NCBI GenBank assembly: GCA_049513455.1
Contig: JBEKWB010000029.1
Span: 1-48,559, forward strand
Direction of reading: 5' to 3'
Length of the DNA stretch: 48,559 nucleotides
Source: Bog-473 sp049513455
Lineage (GTDB): Bacteria > Actinomycetota > Acidimicrobiia > Acidimicrobiales > RAAP-2
The translations under genes were made by a program, and so were the position numbers. The stretch's first letter is position 1. Each line of letters opens with the position of its first letter. The notes beneath the pieces were generated by a model that searched no databases, had not been told where the DNA came from, and saw only the letters and a program-made list of their open reading frames with translations. Below, piece by piece: positions 32,592-41,699 of this stretch.

Positions 32592-33629
32592 CTAGAGCCA
32601 GCCGCGCACCTTCTCGATCATCGCTACCGGGTCGGGGCCGATCGGCGTGACGTTGAGATGGGTCACGCCCGCCTCGGCGAACGCGGCCAGGCGCTCCTTG
32701 ATGTACCCCTCGGGCCCGCACAACGAGGTCGCCTCGAGCAGCGCGTCGGGCACCTTCTGTTCCGCCTCGTCCTTGCGGCCGGCGAGATACAGATCCTGGA
32801 TTTCTGCTGCTTCCTTCTCGTAGCCGTAGCGAACGGCCAGCGCATTGTAGAAATTCTTCCCCTTGGCGCCCATGCCCCCGATGTACAGCGCCGCCATTCC
32901 CCTCCCGAGGTCGCGCAGGCCGGTCACTTCGGGCCCGTCGCCGATGGCCAGAATCCCACCCGCGGCGATCTGCAGCGGACCCAAGCTGGGATCGCGTTTG
33001 GCCGCACCCGCGGCCAGAGAGGGACCGAACACCTCGTCGACCTTCTCCGGTACGAAGAAGAACGGGAGCCAGCCCTCTGCCACCTCCGCCGTCATGGCCA
33101 CGTTCTTCTCCCCCAGCGCCGCCACCCAGATCGGGATGCGGGCCCGCGCGGGATGGCCGATGATCTTCAGGGGCTTGCCCAGCCCGGTGCCCTCCCCTGC
33201 CGGCAGCGGGATCTGGTAGGCCGCGCCGTGATGGGTGAGCGGGGCCTCCCGGGCCCACACGTCGCGGCAGATCTCGATGATCTCGCGCGTCCGGGTGAGC
33301 GGGCGGTCGTAGGGCACGCCGTGGAAGCCCTCTATCACCTGCGGCCCCGACGCACCGAGGCCGAGTATGAAGCGACCGCCCGAGAGGGCGTCGATCCCGG
33401 CCGCCGTCATTGCGATCAACGTGGGCGTCCGGGTGTAGATGGGCAGGATGGCCGCGCCGATCTCCACCCGCTGCGTCTTGGCGGCCAGGTAGCCCATCAG
33501 GCTCGGCCCGTCGTAGCCGTACGCCTCGGCCACCCAGACGACGTCGAGCCCCGCCGCCTCCAGCTCGACCACCTGGCGGGCCGACTCGGCAAAATCCCCC
33601 GCATAGTTCAACGGCATCGACAGCTTCAC
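32592..33629 (-). CDS. LLM-class F420-dependent oxidoreductase
   Basis: 345 aa from GTG 33629 (GGGAG 7 nt upstream). Luciferase-like barrel: MKLSMPLNYAGDFAES, AEAYGYDGPSLMGYLA, VEIGAAILPIYTRTP, LSGGRFILGLGASGPQVIEG, IIEICRDVW and the C-terminal GVTHLNVTPIG. The actinobacterial branch uses cofactor F420. Substrate unknown; neighbours (DUF35/thiolase pair) suggest lipid or steroid metabolism. Confidence 0.93.
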   Translation of the reverse strand: MKLSMPLNYAGDFAESARQVVELEAAGLDVVWVAEAYGYDGPSLMGYLAAKTQRVEIGAAILPIYTRTPTLIAMTAAGIDALSGGRFILGLGASGPQVIEGFHGVPYDRPLTRTREIIEICRDVWAREAPLTHHGAAYQIPLPAGEGTGLGKPLKIIGHPARARIPIWVAALGEKNVAMTAEVAEGWLPFFFVPEKVDEVFGPSLAAGAAKRDPSLGPLQIAAGGILAIGDGPEVTGLRDLGRGMAALYIGGMGAKGKNFYNALAVRYGYEKEAAEIQDLYLAGRKDEAEQKVPDALLEATSLCGPEGYIKERLAAFAEAGVTHLNVTPIGPDPVAMIEKVRGWL

Positions 33630-33732
33630 CGGTCACTCCCTTGTCCCGTAGCGCCCGACACTAGTCAGACCAGGCCGTACCGGCGGCGAGACGGGGCGAG
33701 ACCATCCGTGCGGTGAGCCCTAACATTCGGCG

Positions 33733-34161
33733 ATGCTCGCCAATGGCCCTTCCCTCCGCCTGCTGCCGTACCTGGACGACGACAACAGGTTCTTCTGGAC
33801 CTCGGGCGAGGACGGGTTCCTGCGCATCCTGCGCTGCAACGCATGCCACTTCTACAATCACCCGCCCGGTCCGGTGTGCCGAAACTGCCTGTCCCGCGAC
33901 CAGACACCCCAGGTGGTGAGCGGACGCGGTCACGTCGAGACCTTCTCGATCAACTACCAGCAATGGATCCCCGGCAGCGACCCCTACGTCATCGCGTGGG
34001 TGTCGCTGGAGGAACAGCCCAGCGTGCGCCTGTCGACGAACCTCATCGACGTAGAGGCCGAGGACGTGCACATCGGGATGGAGGTTGCGGTCGAGTTCGA
34101 GGGGATCGAAGACGTCTACATCCCGCTCTTCCGCCCGGTCACCCCACGAGACGCGTCGTGA
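33733..34161 (+). CDS. DUF35 OB-fold zinc-ribbon protein (ChsH2-like)
   Basis: 142 aa. The N-terminal rubredoxin-like zinc ribbon (CNACHFYNHPPGPVCRNC) is followed by an OB fold (VVSGRGHVETFSINYQQW, YVIAWVSLEEQPSVRLSTNL). This is the DUF35 plan that binds thiolase-like partners, as in the Ltp2-ChsH2 steroid aldolase. ATG 33733 has no SD; TAACAT at 33721-33726 is 6 nt upstream (leaderless). The stop overlaps the thiolase-fold gene (GTGA). Confidence 0.92.
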   Translation: MLANGPSLRLLPYLDDDNRFFWTSGEDGFLRILRCNACHFYNHPPGPVCRNCLSRDQTPQVVSGRGHVETFSINYQQWIPGSDPYVIAWVSLEEQPSVRLSTNLIDVEAEDVHIGMEVAVEFEGIEDVYIPLFRPVTPRDAS

Positions 34162-35393
34162 GCCCGGCGCCGGTCGCGGAACCATTGGAACGGCGCGCCG
34201 TCATTTCGGGCATCGGGCAGTCGCAGATCGGCCGGCGCCTGGGGCGCTCCGACCTCGACCTCACCGTGGAGGCGGCGCTCACCGCCATTGCCGATGCCGG
34301 CCTGCAGCGCGACGACATCGACGGCCTCTCCACCTACCCGGGCATGGGGTCGGGGACGCCCGGTTTTGCGGGACCCACCACGCCCGAGGTGCAGGACGCG
34401 CTCGGCCTTTCCCTCAACTGGCACGACGGCGGGGGGGAGGGCCCGGGCCAGTTGCGCGCGGTGATCGCCGCCAGCCTCGCGGTGGCGGCCGGACTGGCGC
34501 GCCACGTCCTGGTGTACCGCACGGTGACCGAGGGCACGGCGCAGGGCACCGGGGGCAGGCAGGGCATCGGCGGCATGGGTGGCAGCGGGCGGGGGGTGCC
34601 GCGCTTCGGTGGTTTCCTGCAGTGGTCGCTCCCCTACGGCGCCGTCTCGGCGGCCAACTGGATCGCCATGGTAGGGCAGCGGCGCATGCACGAGTTCGGG
34701 CTCACCCGCCAACAGCTGGGACAGATCGCCCTCAACGGGCGCCGCAACGCCGCCCTCAATCCCCAAGCGATCTACACCGACCCGATGAGCATGGAGGACT
34801 ACCTGACGGCCCGGATGATCTCCACCCCGCTCTGTCTCTTCGACTGCGACGCGCCGTGCGATGGGTCGACTGCGGTCGTCGTGTCCCACCGCGACGTTGC
34901 GGACGACCTGGACCACCCGGCGGTACAGATCAACGCTGTGGGCACGGCCCTGCGCGGACGCCCCAGTTGGGACCAGTTCGACGACATGACCACCATGGCC
35001 GCCCGCGACGCCGCCGCCTCCATGTGGGCGCGCACCGAACTGGTCCCCGCCGACGTGGACACGGCGCAGCTCTACGACGGCTTCTCCGTTCTGGCCATCG
35101 TGTGGCTGGAAGCGCTCGGGTTCTGCGGGCGCGGTGAGAGCGGCCCGTTCATCGAAGGAGGCAGCGCCATCGCGCGCGACGGAGTGCTCCCGTTGAACAC
35201 GGCCGGGGGCCAGCTCTCCGGCGGGCGCCTCCATGGTTTCGGCCTGATCCACGAAGCCTGTGTCCAGCTGCGCGGGGAGGGCGGGAAACGACAGGTGGTG
35301 CGTCCGAACGGGCGTGGGCCCGAAGTCGCCGCGGTGGCCAACGGCGGCGGACCGATCGCCGGGACCATGCTGCTCACCCGGGGCGTGCGTTAG
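34158..35393 (+). CDS. Thiolase-fold aldolase (Ltp2-like) lacking the thiolase cysteine
   Basis: 411 aa from GTG 34158. The overall thiolase/SCP-x fold is clear (VISGIGQSQIGRRLGRSDLD, EAALTAIADAGL, LYDGFSVLAIVWLEALGF, LNTAGGQLSGGRLHGFGLIH). Where thiolases carry the acylated Cys, this one reads WHDGGGEGPGQLRAVIAASL, so it cannot be a normal thiolase. Coupled to a DUF35 protein, it fits the Ltp2-type retro-aldolases that remove the steroid side-chain end in actinobacteria (established for that family). Substrate here is inference. Confidence 0.88.
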   Translation: MSPAPVAEPLERRAVISGIGQSQIGRRLGRSDLDLTVEAALTAIADAGLQRDDIDGLSTYPGMGSGTPGFAGPTTPEVQDALGLSLNWHDGGGEGPGQLRAVIAASLAVAAGLARHVLVYRTVTEGTAQGTGGRQGIGGMGGSGRGVPRFGGFLQWSLPYGAVSAANWIAMVGQRRMHEFGLTRQQLGQIALNGRRNAALNPQAIYTDPMSMEDYLTARMISTPLCLFDCDAPCDGSTAVVVSHRDVADDLDHPAVQINAVGTALRGRPSWDQFDDMTTMAARDAAASMWARTELVPADVDTAQLYDGFSVLAIVWLEALGFCGRGESGPFIEGGSAIARDGVLPLNTAGGQLSGGRLHGFGLIHEACVQLRGEGGKRQVVRPNGRGPEVAAVANGGGPIAGTMLLTRGVR

Positions 35394-35424
35394 AGCGGGC
35401 CCGCCACGCGCCTCACGCGCGGCA

Positions 35425-37086
35425 TCAACCGGGTGCGGTCCCGGCCAGGTGATGGGCGGCCCGGGAGGCCAGAGCCACCAGGGTCAAGGTGGGCCCGTAC
35501 CCGGTTGAGGTGACGAAGACCGAGGAGTCGGCGACCACCACATTGTCCAGGGTATGCACGCGGCCCCAACGATCGACCACGGAGGTGCCGGGGTCGTCGC
35601 CCATGCGGGCCGTACCGATGACGTGACGGCTCTCGGGGATGGGGCTCGTCCCCAGGCCGGCCTCCCCCACGACCGGTGACGAGGTGTGGATCGTCCAGTC
35701 GGCCCCCATCTCCTCGAGCACGCCCAGGAGGATCTTCCCGTGATGTCCCGACGCCGCCAGCTCGTGGCGCCCCGGCCGGTAGGTGATGCGCGCCACCGGG
35801 AAACCGCGGGCATCGCGGATCGAGGGGCTCAGGTCCACCGTGTTGGTCGGGTAGGCCAGGTCCTCGCCCTGCATGATGAAGGCCCACATGTGCTCGTCAA
35901 AGGTGCTGGCGCGCATGGCCTGGGCGTGCGCCTGCCCCCAGGGCATGTGGCGCGCCGAACCGATGAGAAATCCGCCACCGGCGTGCTCGACCAGGCCGCC
36001 CCGGATCCACGGGAGGTCGGCGGCAGCCGCGGCGGCACGGGAGCGCTCGTCCTGCACCATGGCGTCGTCGTGGACGTGCGTCACGGACCGGCCCTTGTGG
36101 GGATGGAGCGCCAGGTCCTTGAAGTGCCCGACCACAATGGTCTGGAAATGCACCATGAGGTGCCGCCCCAGCGCGGGGTGTTCGAGCCCCGACATGAGGA
36201 GGAGCCGCGGCGTCTCGATCGCTCCTCCCGCCACGACGACCACCTTGGCGTCCATGGAGCGCTCCACCCCATCGGGCCCGATGTAGTCGACACCCTTGGC
36301 CCGGCGCCCCTCGATGCGGATGCGCGAGACGTAGGTCTCGGCCAGCAACTCGGCCCGACCCGTGGCCATTGTCTTGGTCAACAGGGCAACCGGGTCGCCC
36401 TTGGCGTGGACGGGACAGCCGAAATAGGCGCAGAACCCGCAGTTGTTGCAGGCCGGACGGCCGTCGTAGGGAACGCTGTTGGCGGCGGTCGGCGCCTCAT
36501 AGGGATGGAGCCCGACGCGCGTGGCGGCGGCGGAGGACAGCACGGCGCCGTACATGGGGGCCCCCGGCGGCATCGGATAGGGACCCGACCGCCAGGCGGC
36601 GAAGGGATTCGCGCCGGCCCGGCCCGCCACCCCGATCGCCTTCTCCACCTCGGTGTAGTACGGCTCGAGCTCGTCGTAGGTCAACGGCCAGTCCGCCACG
36701 TTGGCGTCGTCCTGCGGCCCGTAGGTCGACAGCAACGCGAAGTCCTCCTCACGGAAACGCGGTACCTTCCCGTCGGCATGCGTGCCGCCGCCGCCGACGG
36801 TGGACGGGATGGAGTTCACCTCCCCCACGTGCGTGTGCTCACCTTCGTCGGCGCTGCGCCGAAAGGCGCGAGGTTCGACGAGCGGGTCGGGGCCCAAGAA
36901 GTGGCGCATCATGAACTTGATCTCGTCGTTGGAATAGTCGTACGCCGGCTTGGTGAGATTGTCGGGATCGAGCAGATGGTTCCGGCCCTTCTCCATGATC
37001 ACGACCGACCATCCGCCCCGGGTCAGGACCTCGGCTGCGGTCGACCCGCCCGGCCCGGACCCGATGATGATGGCGTCGACCGTCAC
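35425..37086 (-). CDS. GMC-family FAD oxidoreductase with Cys cluster
   Basis: 553 aa from GTG 37086, overlapping the upstream stop (GTGA). FAD-binding IIIGSGPGGSTAAEVL, STVGGGGTHADGKVPRFR, the Cys cluster CNNCGFCAYFGCP and the C-terminal SRHVIGTARMGDDP / VVADSSVFVTSTGYGPTLT follow the GMC/cholesterol-oxidase-like plan; the four Cys suggest an iron-sulfur site. Paired with a gluconate-2-dehydrogenase-subunit-3 protein. Likely oxidises an alcohol or sterol with quinone or another acceptor; substrate unknown. Confidence 0.92.
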   Translation of the reverse strand: MTVDAIIIGSGPGGSTAAEVLTRGGWSVVIMEKGRNHLLDPDNLTKPAYDYSNDEIKFMMRHFLGPDPLVEPRAFRRSADEGEHTHVGEVNSIPSTVGGGGTHADGKVPRFREEDFALLSTYGPQDDANVADWPLTYDELEPYYTEVEKAIGVAGRAGANPFAAWRSGPYPMPPGAPMYGAVLSSAAATRVGLHPYEAPTAANSVPYDGRPACNNCGFCAYFGCPVHAKGDPVALLTKTMATGRAELLAETYVSRIRIEGRRAKGVDYIGPDGVERSMDAKVVVVAGGAIETPRLLLMSGLEHPALGRHLMVHFQTIVVGHFKDLALHPHKGRSVTHVHDDAMVQDERSRAAAAAADLPWIRGGLVEHAGGGFLIGSARHMPWGQAHAQAMRASTFDEHMWAFIMQGEDLAYPTNTVDLSPSIRDARGFPVARITYRPGRHELAASGHHGKILLGVLEEMGADWTIHTSSPVVGEAGLGTSPIPESRHVIGTARMGDDPGTSVVDRWGRVHTLDNVVVADSSVFVTSTGYGPTLTLVALASRAAHHLAGTAPG

Positions 37087-37646
37087 GGGCCGGACACTTC
37101 TTCGTCGCTGTAGCCGCGGGGCTGCACGTCGCCGTCCCTCCCCAGGTAGGACCAGCCGACGCCGTCCCGATTGCCTCCGTACTCGGGGGCGCCGTACATG
37201 CCTTCGCAGCAGTGCCCGTACAGGGTGGTGCAGAAGTCCTCGTCGGCCCGCAGCCGTCGACTCTGCTCCGCCCCGTCGACCGCGGTGAAGTCGTCCCCCA
37301 GCGCGGCCAAGCCGCGCCGGTACGTCTCCTGCAACCCGACCACCGGCCCGTTGAACTCGCGTGCGGGCAGTCCTTGCGAGCCTTCGATGCGCATGCGCCA
37401 CGCCAGCTCGTCCAGCGCGCTCAGGGGATGAAAATGATCGAATCGGGCGGCGCCGCCCGCCCGGCCCGACGTCGGTCCCCCGGCCCAGATCCGGGGCGGA
37501 TCGAACGTGAACGCGCCCAGCAGGATGTCGATGTAGTCCGCCACACCGGCCTCCTCGGCCCCCGGTATCCCGTCGCCGGACGGCAACATCTGGGCGCACG
37601 CGGCCCGGAGGACCTCGTACTCGTGCTCCGTCAACCACACTGGCAT
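37083..37646 (-). CDS. Gluconate 2-dehydrogenase subunit 3-like protein
   Basis: 187 aa from ATG 37646. The start VWLTEHEYEVLRAACAQMLP, then GIPGAEEAGVADYIDILLGAF, and the late CCEGMYGAPEYGGNRDGVGW match the small subunit of membrane GMC dehydrogenases. No signal peptide or Tat motif is seen, unlike periplasmic versions. TACCGT (37655-37660 on this strand) lies 8 nt upstream, so the mRNA is probably leaderless; a reading from 37673 is less likely. It directly precedes and overlaps the GMC gene. Confidence 0.88.
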   Translation of the reverse strand: MPVWLTEHEYEVLRAACAQMLPSGDGIPGAEEAGVADYIDILLGAFTFDPPRIWAGGPTSGRAGGAARFDHFHPLSALDELAWRMRIEGSQGLPAREFNGPVVGLQETYRRGLAALGDDFTAVDGAEQSRRLRADEDFCTTLYGHCCEGMYGAPEYGGNRDGVGWSYLGRDGDVQPRGYSDEEVSGP

Positions 37647-37757
37647 GGGGCGCAACGGTAGCGTGCACGCCACCTCATTGCTGACGCTGGCGTCACATAC
37701 GGTGCCCGCGCCGTCGGTGACCCGCTCAGCCGGCGATTCGTGCCGCCTGCTACCCGC

Positions 37758-39263
37758 TCAGCCGGTGATCCGGCCGTAGTAGGAGGCGTCGCCGAAGCTG
37801 AAGATGCCGCCGTCGGCCGCCACCAACCAGTAGCCGTTGGCCGCCGGATCGGCTGCCATGCCCACCACGGGTGCCACCAACGCGTGGCCGCCCATCGATC
37901 CGGCAAACGTCGCGGCCCCGAAGCAGAACACCCCACCGTCGGCCGCTTCGAACCGGTAGCCCTGACCGTCCGCCAGAGCCTCCATGCCCACGATGGGACG
38001 GTCCAGATGCACGGCGCCGGTGCTGCCGAAGAACGGTGCGCCGAAGCTGAAGACGCCGCCGTCGGCCGCCACCAGCCAGTAGCCGTCCGTGGCCGGGTCA
38101 GCGGCCATACCGACGATGGGTTGGTTGAGCGGCTGACCGCCCATGCTGCCCTCGAACGCGGCGTCCCCGAAGCTGAAGACGCCGCCGTCGGCCGCCACCA
38201 GCCAGTAGCCCTGACCGTCGGGGGTCGATGCCATGCCGACGATGGGTGCCGCGAGGTGCAGCGATCCGGAGCTGCCGTAGAAGCGGGCATCCCCGAACGC
38301 GAAGACGCCGCCGTCGGCCGCCACAAGCCAGTAGCCCTGGCCGTCGGGGGTCGCCTCTATCCCGACGACCGGTGAATTGAGCGAGGTGTTCGCCATCGAC
38401 CCGTAATCCGTGGCGGCCCCGAAGGCAGCGACGTCACCGTTGGACTCGGCCTCCCAGTAGCCCTGGCCGTTGCTGAGAGTGGCGAGGCCGATGATCTGTG
38501 GTGGGGCGAACAGGCTGGCTTCAACCCCGCTCCACGTAAGGGTGACATCCGATGGAGGAGCCCCGCAGGTGCTGACCACGACGGCGGCGATCGAACCCCC
38601 GGCGCTGCCGGTCTGTGACGAGGCGGCGCCCATCGCCAGCGTGGGGGCGGCGGTTCCACACGAGCTGAACTCGTGCAGCAGGATGTCCCGATGCCCCCAG
38701 CAGTCCGATGACGCGCTGGCCGTGCAGTCCGCGTTGGTCGTCTCGCCCTGCGCGCCGCCGAACCCGTCGGAGTACATCCAGTAGTAGTCGACCCCGAAGA
38801 CCGAGGTGAGCCCACCGGCCCACACGGACCCGCCCCACGTGAGCGGGCTCCCGCCGGTGAGGGCGGAGGGGAACCCGGGGTCGTCGCCGGCATTCGCCCC
38901 TTGTTGCGCATCGGCATTGAGTTGCGCGGTCACGTAGGCGATCGGCGGGAGGCCGCGGTTGATCCGTTCCTCGTTGATGATGATGAACGCCTGCTCGTCC
39001 ACCGGCAGGCTCGACACGACGGACTCGGATACGTCCATCGGTCCGACCCCCTCTTCCGCCCTGGCGGTGTCGATCGACGTGAGGTAGTCGGGGCTACTGG
39101 GCGCGATGTTGGCGGGTGGATTGTTCGGCGGGAGGATGCCGGCGGCACCGGCCGGCCGGGACAGCCAGCCCCCCGCGACGGCCAGCATTGCCACGGTGCC
39201 CAACAGCCCGCCTCGCACGAGTGCGAGGGAGCGCCCATGCCGCGTCGGTTCCGCCTGGACCAC
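37758..39263 (-). CDS. Secreted CAP-like domain protein with propeller-like repeats
   Basis: About 501 aa from GTG 39263 (GGGAGG 4-5 nt upstream). The TTG at 39332 lies inside a riboswitch and ATG 39311 just below it, so GTG 39263 is preferred. Signal peptide (ALVRGGLLGTVAMLAVAGG), then a CAP/SCP-like domain (EERINRGLPPIAYVTAQLNA, CWGHRDILLHEFSSCG), then seven or so 42-residue repeats (GYWLVAADGGVFSFGDA) to the end. Likely a wall or extracellular protein. It shares the repeat with the G1 peptidase at 20-2080. Control by c-di-GMP is expected. Confidence 0.85.
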   Translation of the reverse strand: MVQAEPTRHGRSLALVRGGLLGTVAMLAVAGGWLSRPAGAAGILPPNNPPANIAPSSPDYLTSIDTARAEEGVGPMDVSESVVSSLPVDEQAFIIINEERINRGLPPIAYVTAQLNADAQQGANAGDDPGFPSALTGGSPLTWGGSVWAGGLTSVFGVDYYWMYSDGFGGAQGETTNADCTASASSDCWGHRDILLHEFSSCGTAAPTLAMGAASSQTGSAGGSIAAVVVSTCGAPPSDVTLTWSGVEASLFAPPQIIGLATLSNGQGYWEAESNGDVAAFGAATDYGSMANTSLNSPVVGIEATPDGQGYWLVAADGGVFAFGDARFYGSSGSLHLAAPIVGMASTPDGQGYWLVAADGGVFSFGDAAFEGSMGGQPLNQPIVGMAADPATDGYWLVAADGGVFSFGAPFFGSTGAVHLDRPIVGMEALADGQGYRFEAADGGVFCFGAATFAGSMGGHALVAPVVGMAADPAANGYWLVAADGGIFSFGDASYYGRITG

Positions 39264-39292
39264 GTATCCTCCCGAGGAGACCCAGGAGGGGG
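39264..39292 (-). promoter_or_regulatory. Expression platform: ribosome-site hairpin of the CAP gene
   Basis: Between the aptamer and GTG 39263 the minus strand reads CCTCC-TGGGTCTCCTC-GGGAGG. Either CCTCC or the nearer CTCC can pair with GGGAGG, hiding the ribosome site. No T-run is present, so transcription termination is less likely. Which ligand state opens it cannot be read from sequence alone. Confidence 0.5.
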
Positions 39293-39323
39293 GGATCTCG
39301 AAATGCGCCATACCTCGACGCCA

Positions 39324-39398
39324 TTTCGGCAACCCGGCTCACTCAGAGAGTCCCGTAGCTTTGCGTCCCTCCCTCACGAGAGGTTTGCCTTTTCGAAA
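39324..39398 (-). ncRNA. Cyclic di-GMP-I (GEMM-I) riboswitch aptamer
   Basis: Minus-strand leader of the CAP-domain gene. Hallmarks in order: GGCAAACC, a stem capped by a GTGA (GNRA) tetraloop, GGGACGCAAAGCTACGGG, a second stem, and GCCGGGTTGCCG that closes with the first block. These match the GEMM-I consensus, including the conserved GGGACGCAAAG core. Downstream (39264-39292), CCTCC and CTCC segments can pair with the GGGAGG ribosome site at 39268-39273, suggesting translational control. Confidence 0.9.
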
Positions 39399-39506
39399 AG
39401 TATGACCTACTGACCCGGGGGAAACCCCCTCAAATGGCCAGCGGCAACCTGCCTGCAACCTGCGGCAACGGCTTGCGAACTGCCGGGGAAGCCTGCGGCA
39501 GGGGCA

Positions 39507-41699
39507 CTACGTTCCGGGTTCGGCGTCCCGGGGTTGGCCCAGCATGCGCTCGGCGATGACATTGCGTTGCACTTCACTGGTGCCTCCGGCGATGGTCAGG
39601 CAGCGGGTGGCGAGAAACCCCTCTTCCCACCGTTGCGCGTCCCCGTCGAGCACCGCCCCATCGGCTCCGTACAGCGCCATGCCCATCTCCTGGACTCTCT
39701 GCTCATGCTCGACCCCGAGCAGCTTGCGCACACTCGACCCGCTGCCCGGATCAACCCCGGAGAGCGTGCGCAACGTCGAGCGGAGCCCGAGGAGAGCGAG
39801 GGATTGGGCCTCGACCAGCAGATGGCCGAGCTCACCGGCGCGCACCGGTGCGGCCCCGGGGCCCCGACGGGCGATGGTGCGGAGGAGCGATTCGACGCCG
39901 TGGCCGAACGAAGCGCCCGAGGACATCGACACGCGCTCGTTGGACAACGTGGTACGCGCAATGCGCCAACCGTCGCCGCGGCCCCCGATCATCGCGTCGT
40001 CGGGTACGAAGACATCGGTCAGGAACACTTCGTTGAACAAGGCGGCACCCGTGAGCTCGCGCAGAGGTCTGATGTCGATGCCCTCCGCGTGCATGTCCAC
40101 AATGAAGTAGGTGATACCCGCGTGCTTCGGCGCGCCGGCTTCCGAGCGGGCAAGGCAGATTCCGAAATCGGCCGTCTGGGCCAGCGACGTCCAGACCTTC
40201 TGGCCGTTGAGGACCCACCCACCGTCCACTGCCTCGGCCCGCGTGCTCAGTGCGGCGAGGTCGGACCCGGCGCCGGGCTCGCTGAAGAGCTGACACCACG
40301 ACAGGTGCCCGAGCAGTGTCGGGCGGACCCATCGTTCCTGCTGCTCCTCGGTTCCGTGGCCGATGATGGTGGGGAGCGCCCACGCGCCGACCGCCAGGTT
40401 GGGACGGATCACACCGACGGCCGCCAGTTCCTCATCGATCACCAGCTGGTCCAGCGGGTCGGCGGAGCGACCCCAGGGGGCCGGCCAGTGCGGTGCCAGA
40501 AGACCGGTCTCCACCAGAGCGGCGCGCTGGGCCTCACCCTGCTGCGCCGCCACCTCCTGCACCAGAGGTCGCACCACGGCCCGGCGGCCGTCGGCCTCGG
40601 GAGGAAGGTCGGCGGAGAGGCCGCGACGGGTGCCCGCCAGAGCCAGGCTGGCCACGCCGTCCTCGAGGATCCCGACGTCGGCCACCAGCTGACGGGTCGC
40701 CATGGCCCGCTTCAGGTAGAAGTGCGCGTCGTGCTCCCAGGTGAAGCCGATCCCCCCGAGTATCTGGACACACTGCTTGGCGCAGTGGGCCGCCGCCTCG
40801 AGGGTCAGCGCGCCGGCCACCTGCGCGCTCAGGGCGCGCTCGTCCCCGGGCGTCGCGCCGGACCACGCGGCTGCGGCATCCCAGGCCACTGCCGCACTCT
40901 GCTCGACCTCGACCAGCATGTCGGCCAGTGCGTGCTTGACCGCCTGGAACTGTCCGATGGGACGGCCGAACTGGACGCGCACCTTGGCGTAGTCCGAGGC
41001 GGTCTCGAGGCACCACCGGGCCACACCCGTCCCTTCGGCGGCCGCCATCACCAGGGCCAGATCGCGCACCTCCTCGGGACCGACACCCACCAGGCGGGCC
41101 TCGGGCGGGAGCGGAGTCCGGGCGAAGTCGGCCTGACCCAGCCGCCGGGTCGCATCGAGTGCGGGCAGGGCGGCGCACGAGGCGTCGCCCGGGTCCAGCA
41201 GGCCCCAGCCACCGTCATCGAACGGGGCCAACAGCACGGACGCCGTGCCCAGCCCCACCACGGGTCGGAGGGTGCCGCTGACCGTCGGTCCGTCGACCCC
41301 ATCGGCGACGCGCAACACGCCCGCGCCGAGGGCCAGCGCAGCCGGGCCCGAACCATCGACCAACCCGGGCAGGTAACGGGCCCGTTGTCGCACACTCCCG
41401 TGACGCGCCACCAGTGCCGCGGCCAACACCGTGGGAAGAACGGGGCCGGGGAACAGCGCATGCCCCAACTCCTCGAGCACCACGGCCAGCTCGCTCAGAC
41501 CAAATCCCTGCCCGCCGTCCGCCTCGGGAACGTGAAGGCCGAGCCAACCCTGGGCCGCCATCTTCTCCCACACCGGCGGGAGCTCATCCGTCGGTGACTC
41601 CGCGGCTGCCCGGGGCTCCTCGGGCGGGCAATGGTTCGCCAACCAGCGCAGCGCGCTCAGGCGCAGTGCTTCATGTTCCTCGCTCACCGCGATCGGCAT
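39507..41699 (-). CDS. Fused double acyl-CoA dehydrogenase (FadE34-like)
   Basis: 730 aa from ATG 41699, overlapping the ferredoxin stop (TGATG). The first ACAD module (residues 1-350) has RVQFGRPIGQFQAVKHALAD and CVQILGGIGFTWEHD. The second (residues 365-730) has LFSEPGAGSDLAALSTRAE, VLNGQKVWTS and IAGGTSEVQRNVIAERMLG. This two-in-one layout is that of actinobacterial steroid side-chain dehydrogenases such as FadE34. It oxidises an acyl-CoA to the enoyl-CoA with FAD. Operon with ferredoxin and P450 supports sterol or branched-lipid degradation. Confidence 0.9.
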   Translation of the reverse strand: MPIAVSEEHEALRLSALRWLANHCPPEEPRAAAESPTDELPPVWEKMAAQGWLGLHVPEADGGQGFGLSELAVVLEELGHALFPGPVLPTVLAAALVARHGSVRQRARYLPGLVDGSGPAALALGAGVLRVADGVDGPTVSGTLRPVVGLGTASVLLAPFDDGGWGLLDPGDASCAALPALDATRRLGQADFARTPLPPEARLVGVGPEEVRDLALVMAAAEGTGVARWCLETASDYAKVRVQFGRPIGQFQAVKHALADMLVEVEQSAAVAWDAAAAWSGATPGDERALSAQVAGALTLEAAAHCAKQCVQILGGIGFTWEHDAHFYLKRAMATRQLVADVGILEDGVASLALAGTRRGLSADLPPEADGRRAVVRPLVQEVAAQQGEAQRAALVETGLLAPHWPAPWGRSADPLDQLVIDEELAAVGVIRPNLAVGAWALPTIIGHGTEEQQERWVRPTLLGHLSWCQLFSEPGAGSDLAALSTRAEAVDGGWVLNGQKVWTSLAQTADFGICLARSEAGAPKHAGITYFIVDMHAEGIDIRPLRELTGAALFNEVFLTDVFVPDDAMIGGRGDGWRIARTTLSNERVSMSSGASFGHGVESLLRTIARRGPGAAPVRAGELGHLLVEAQSLALLGLRSTLRTLSGVDPGSGSSVRKLLGVEHEQRVQEMGMALYGADGAVLDGDAQRWEEGFLATRCLTIAGGTSEVQRNVIAERMLGQPRDAEPGT

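Noticed and set aside
39413..39432. GGGGGAAACCCCC hairpin as terminator of the acyl-CoA dehydrogenase operon
   Set aside because: Short stem with no T-run; possible but not distinguishable from chance in this GC-rich DNA.
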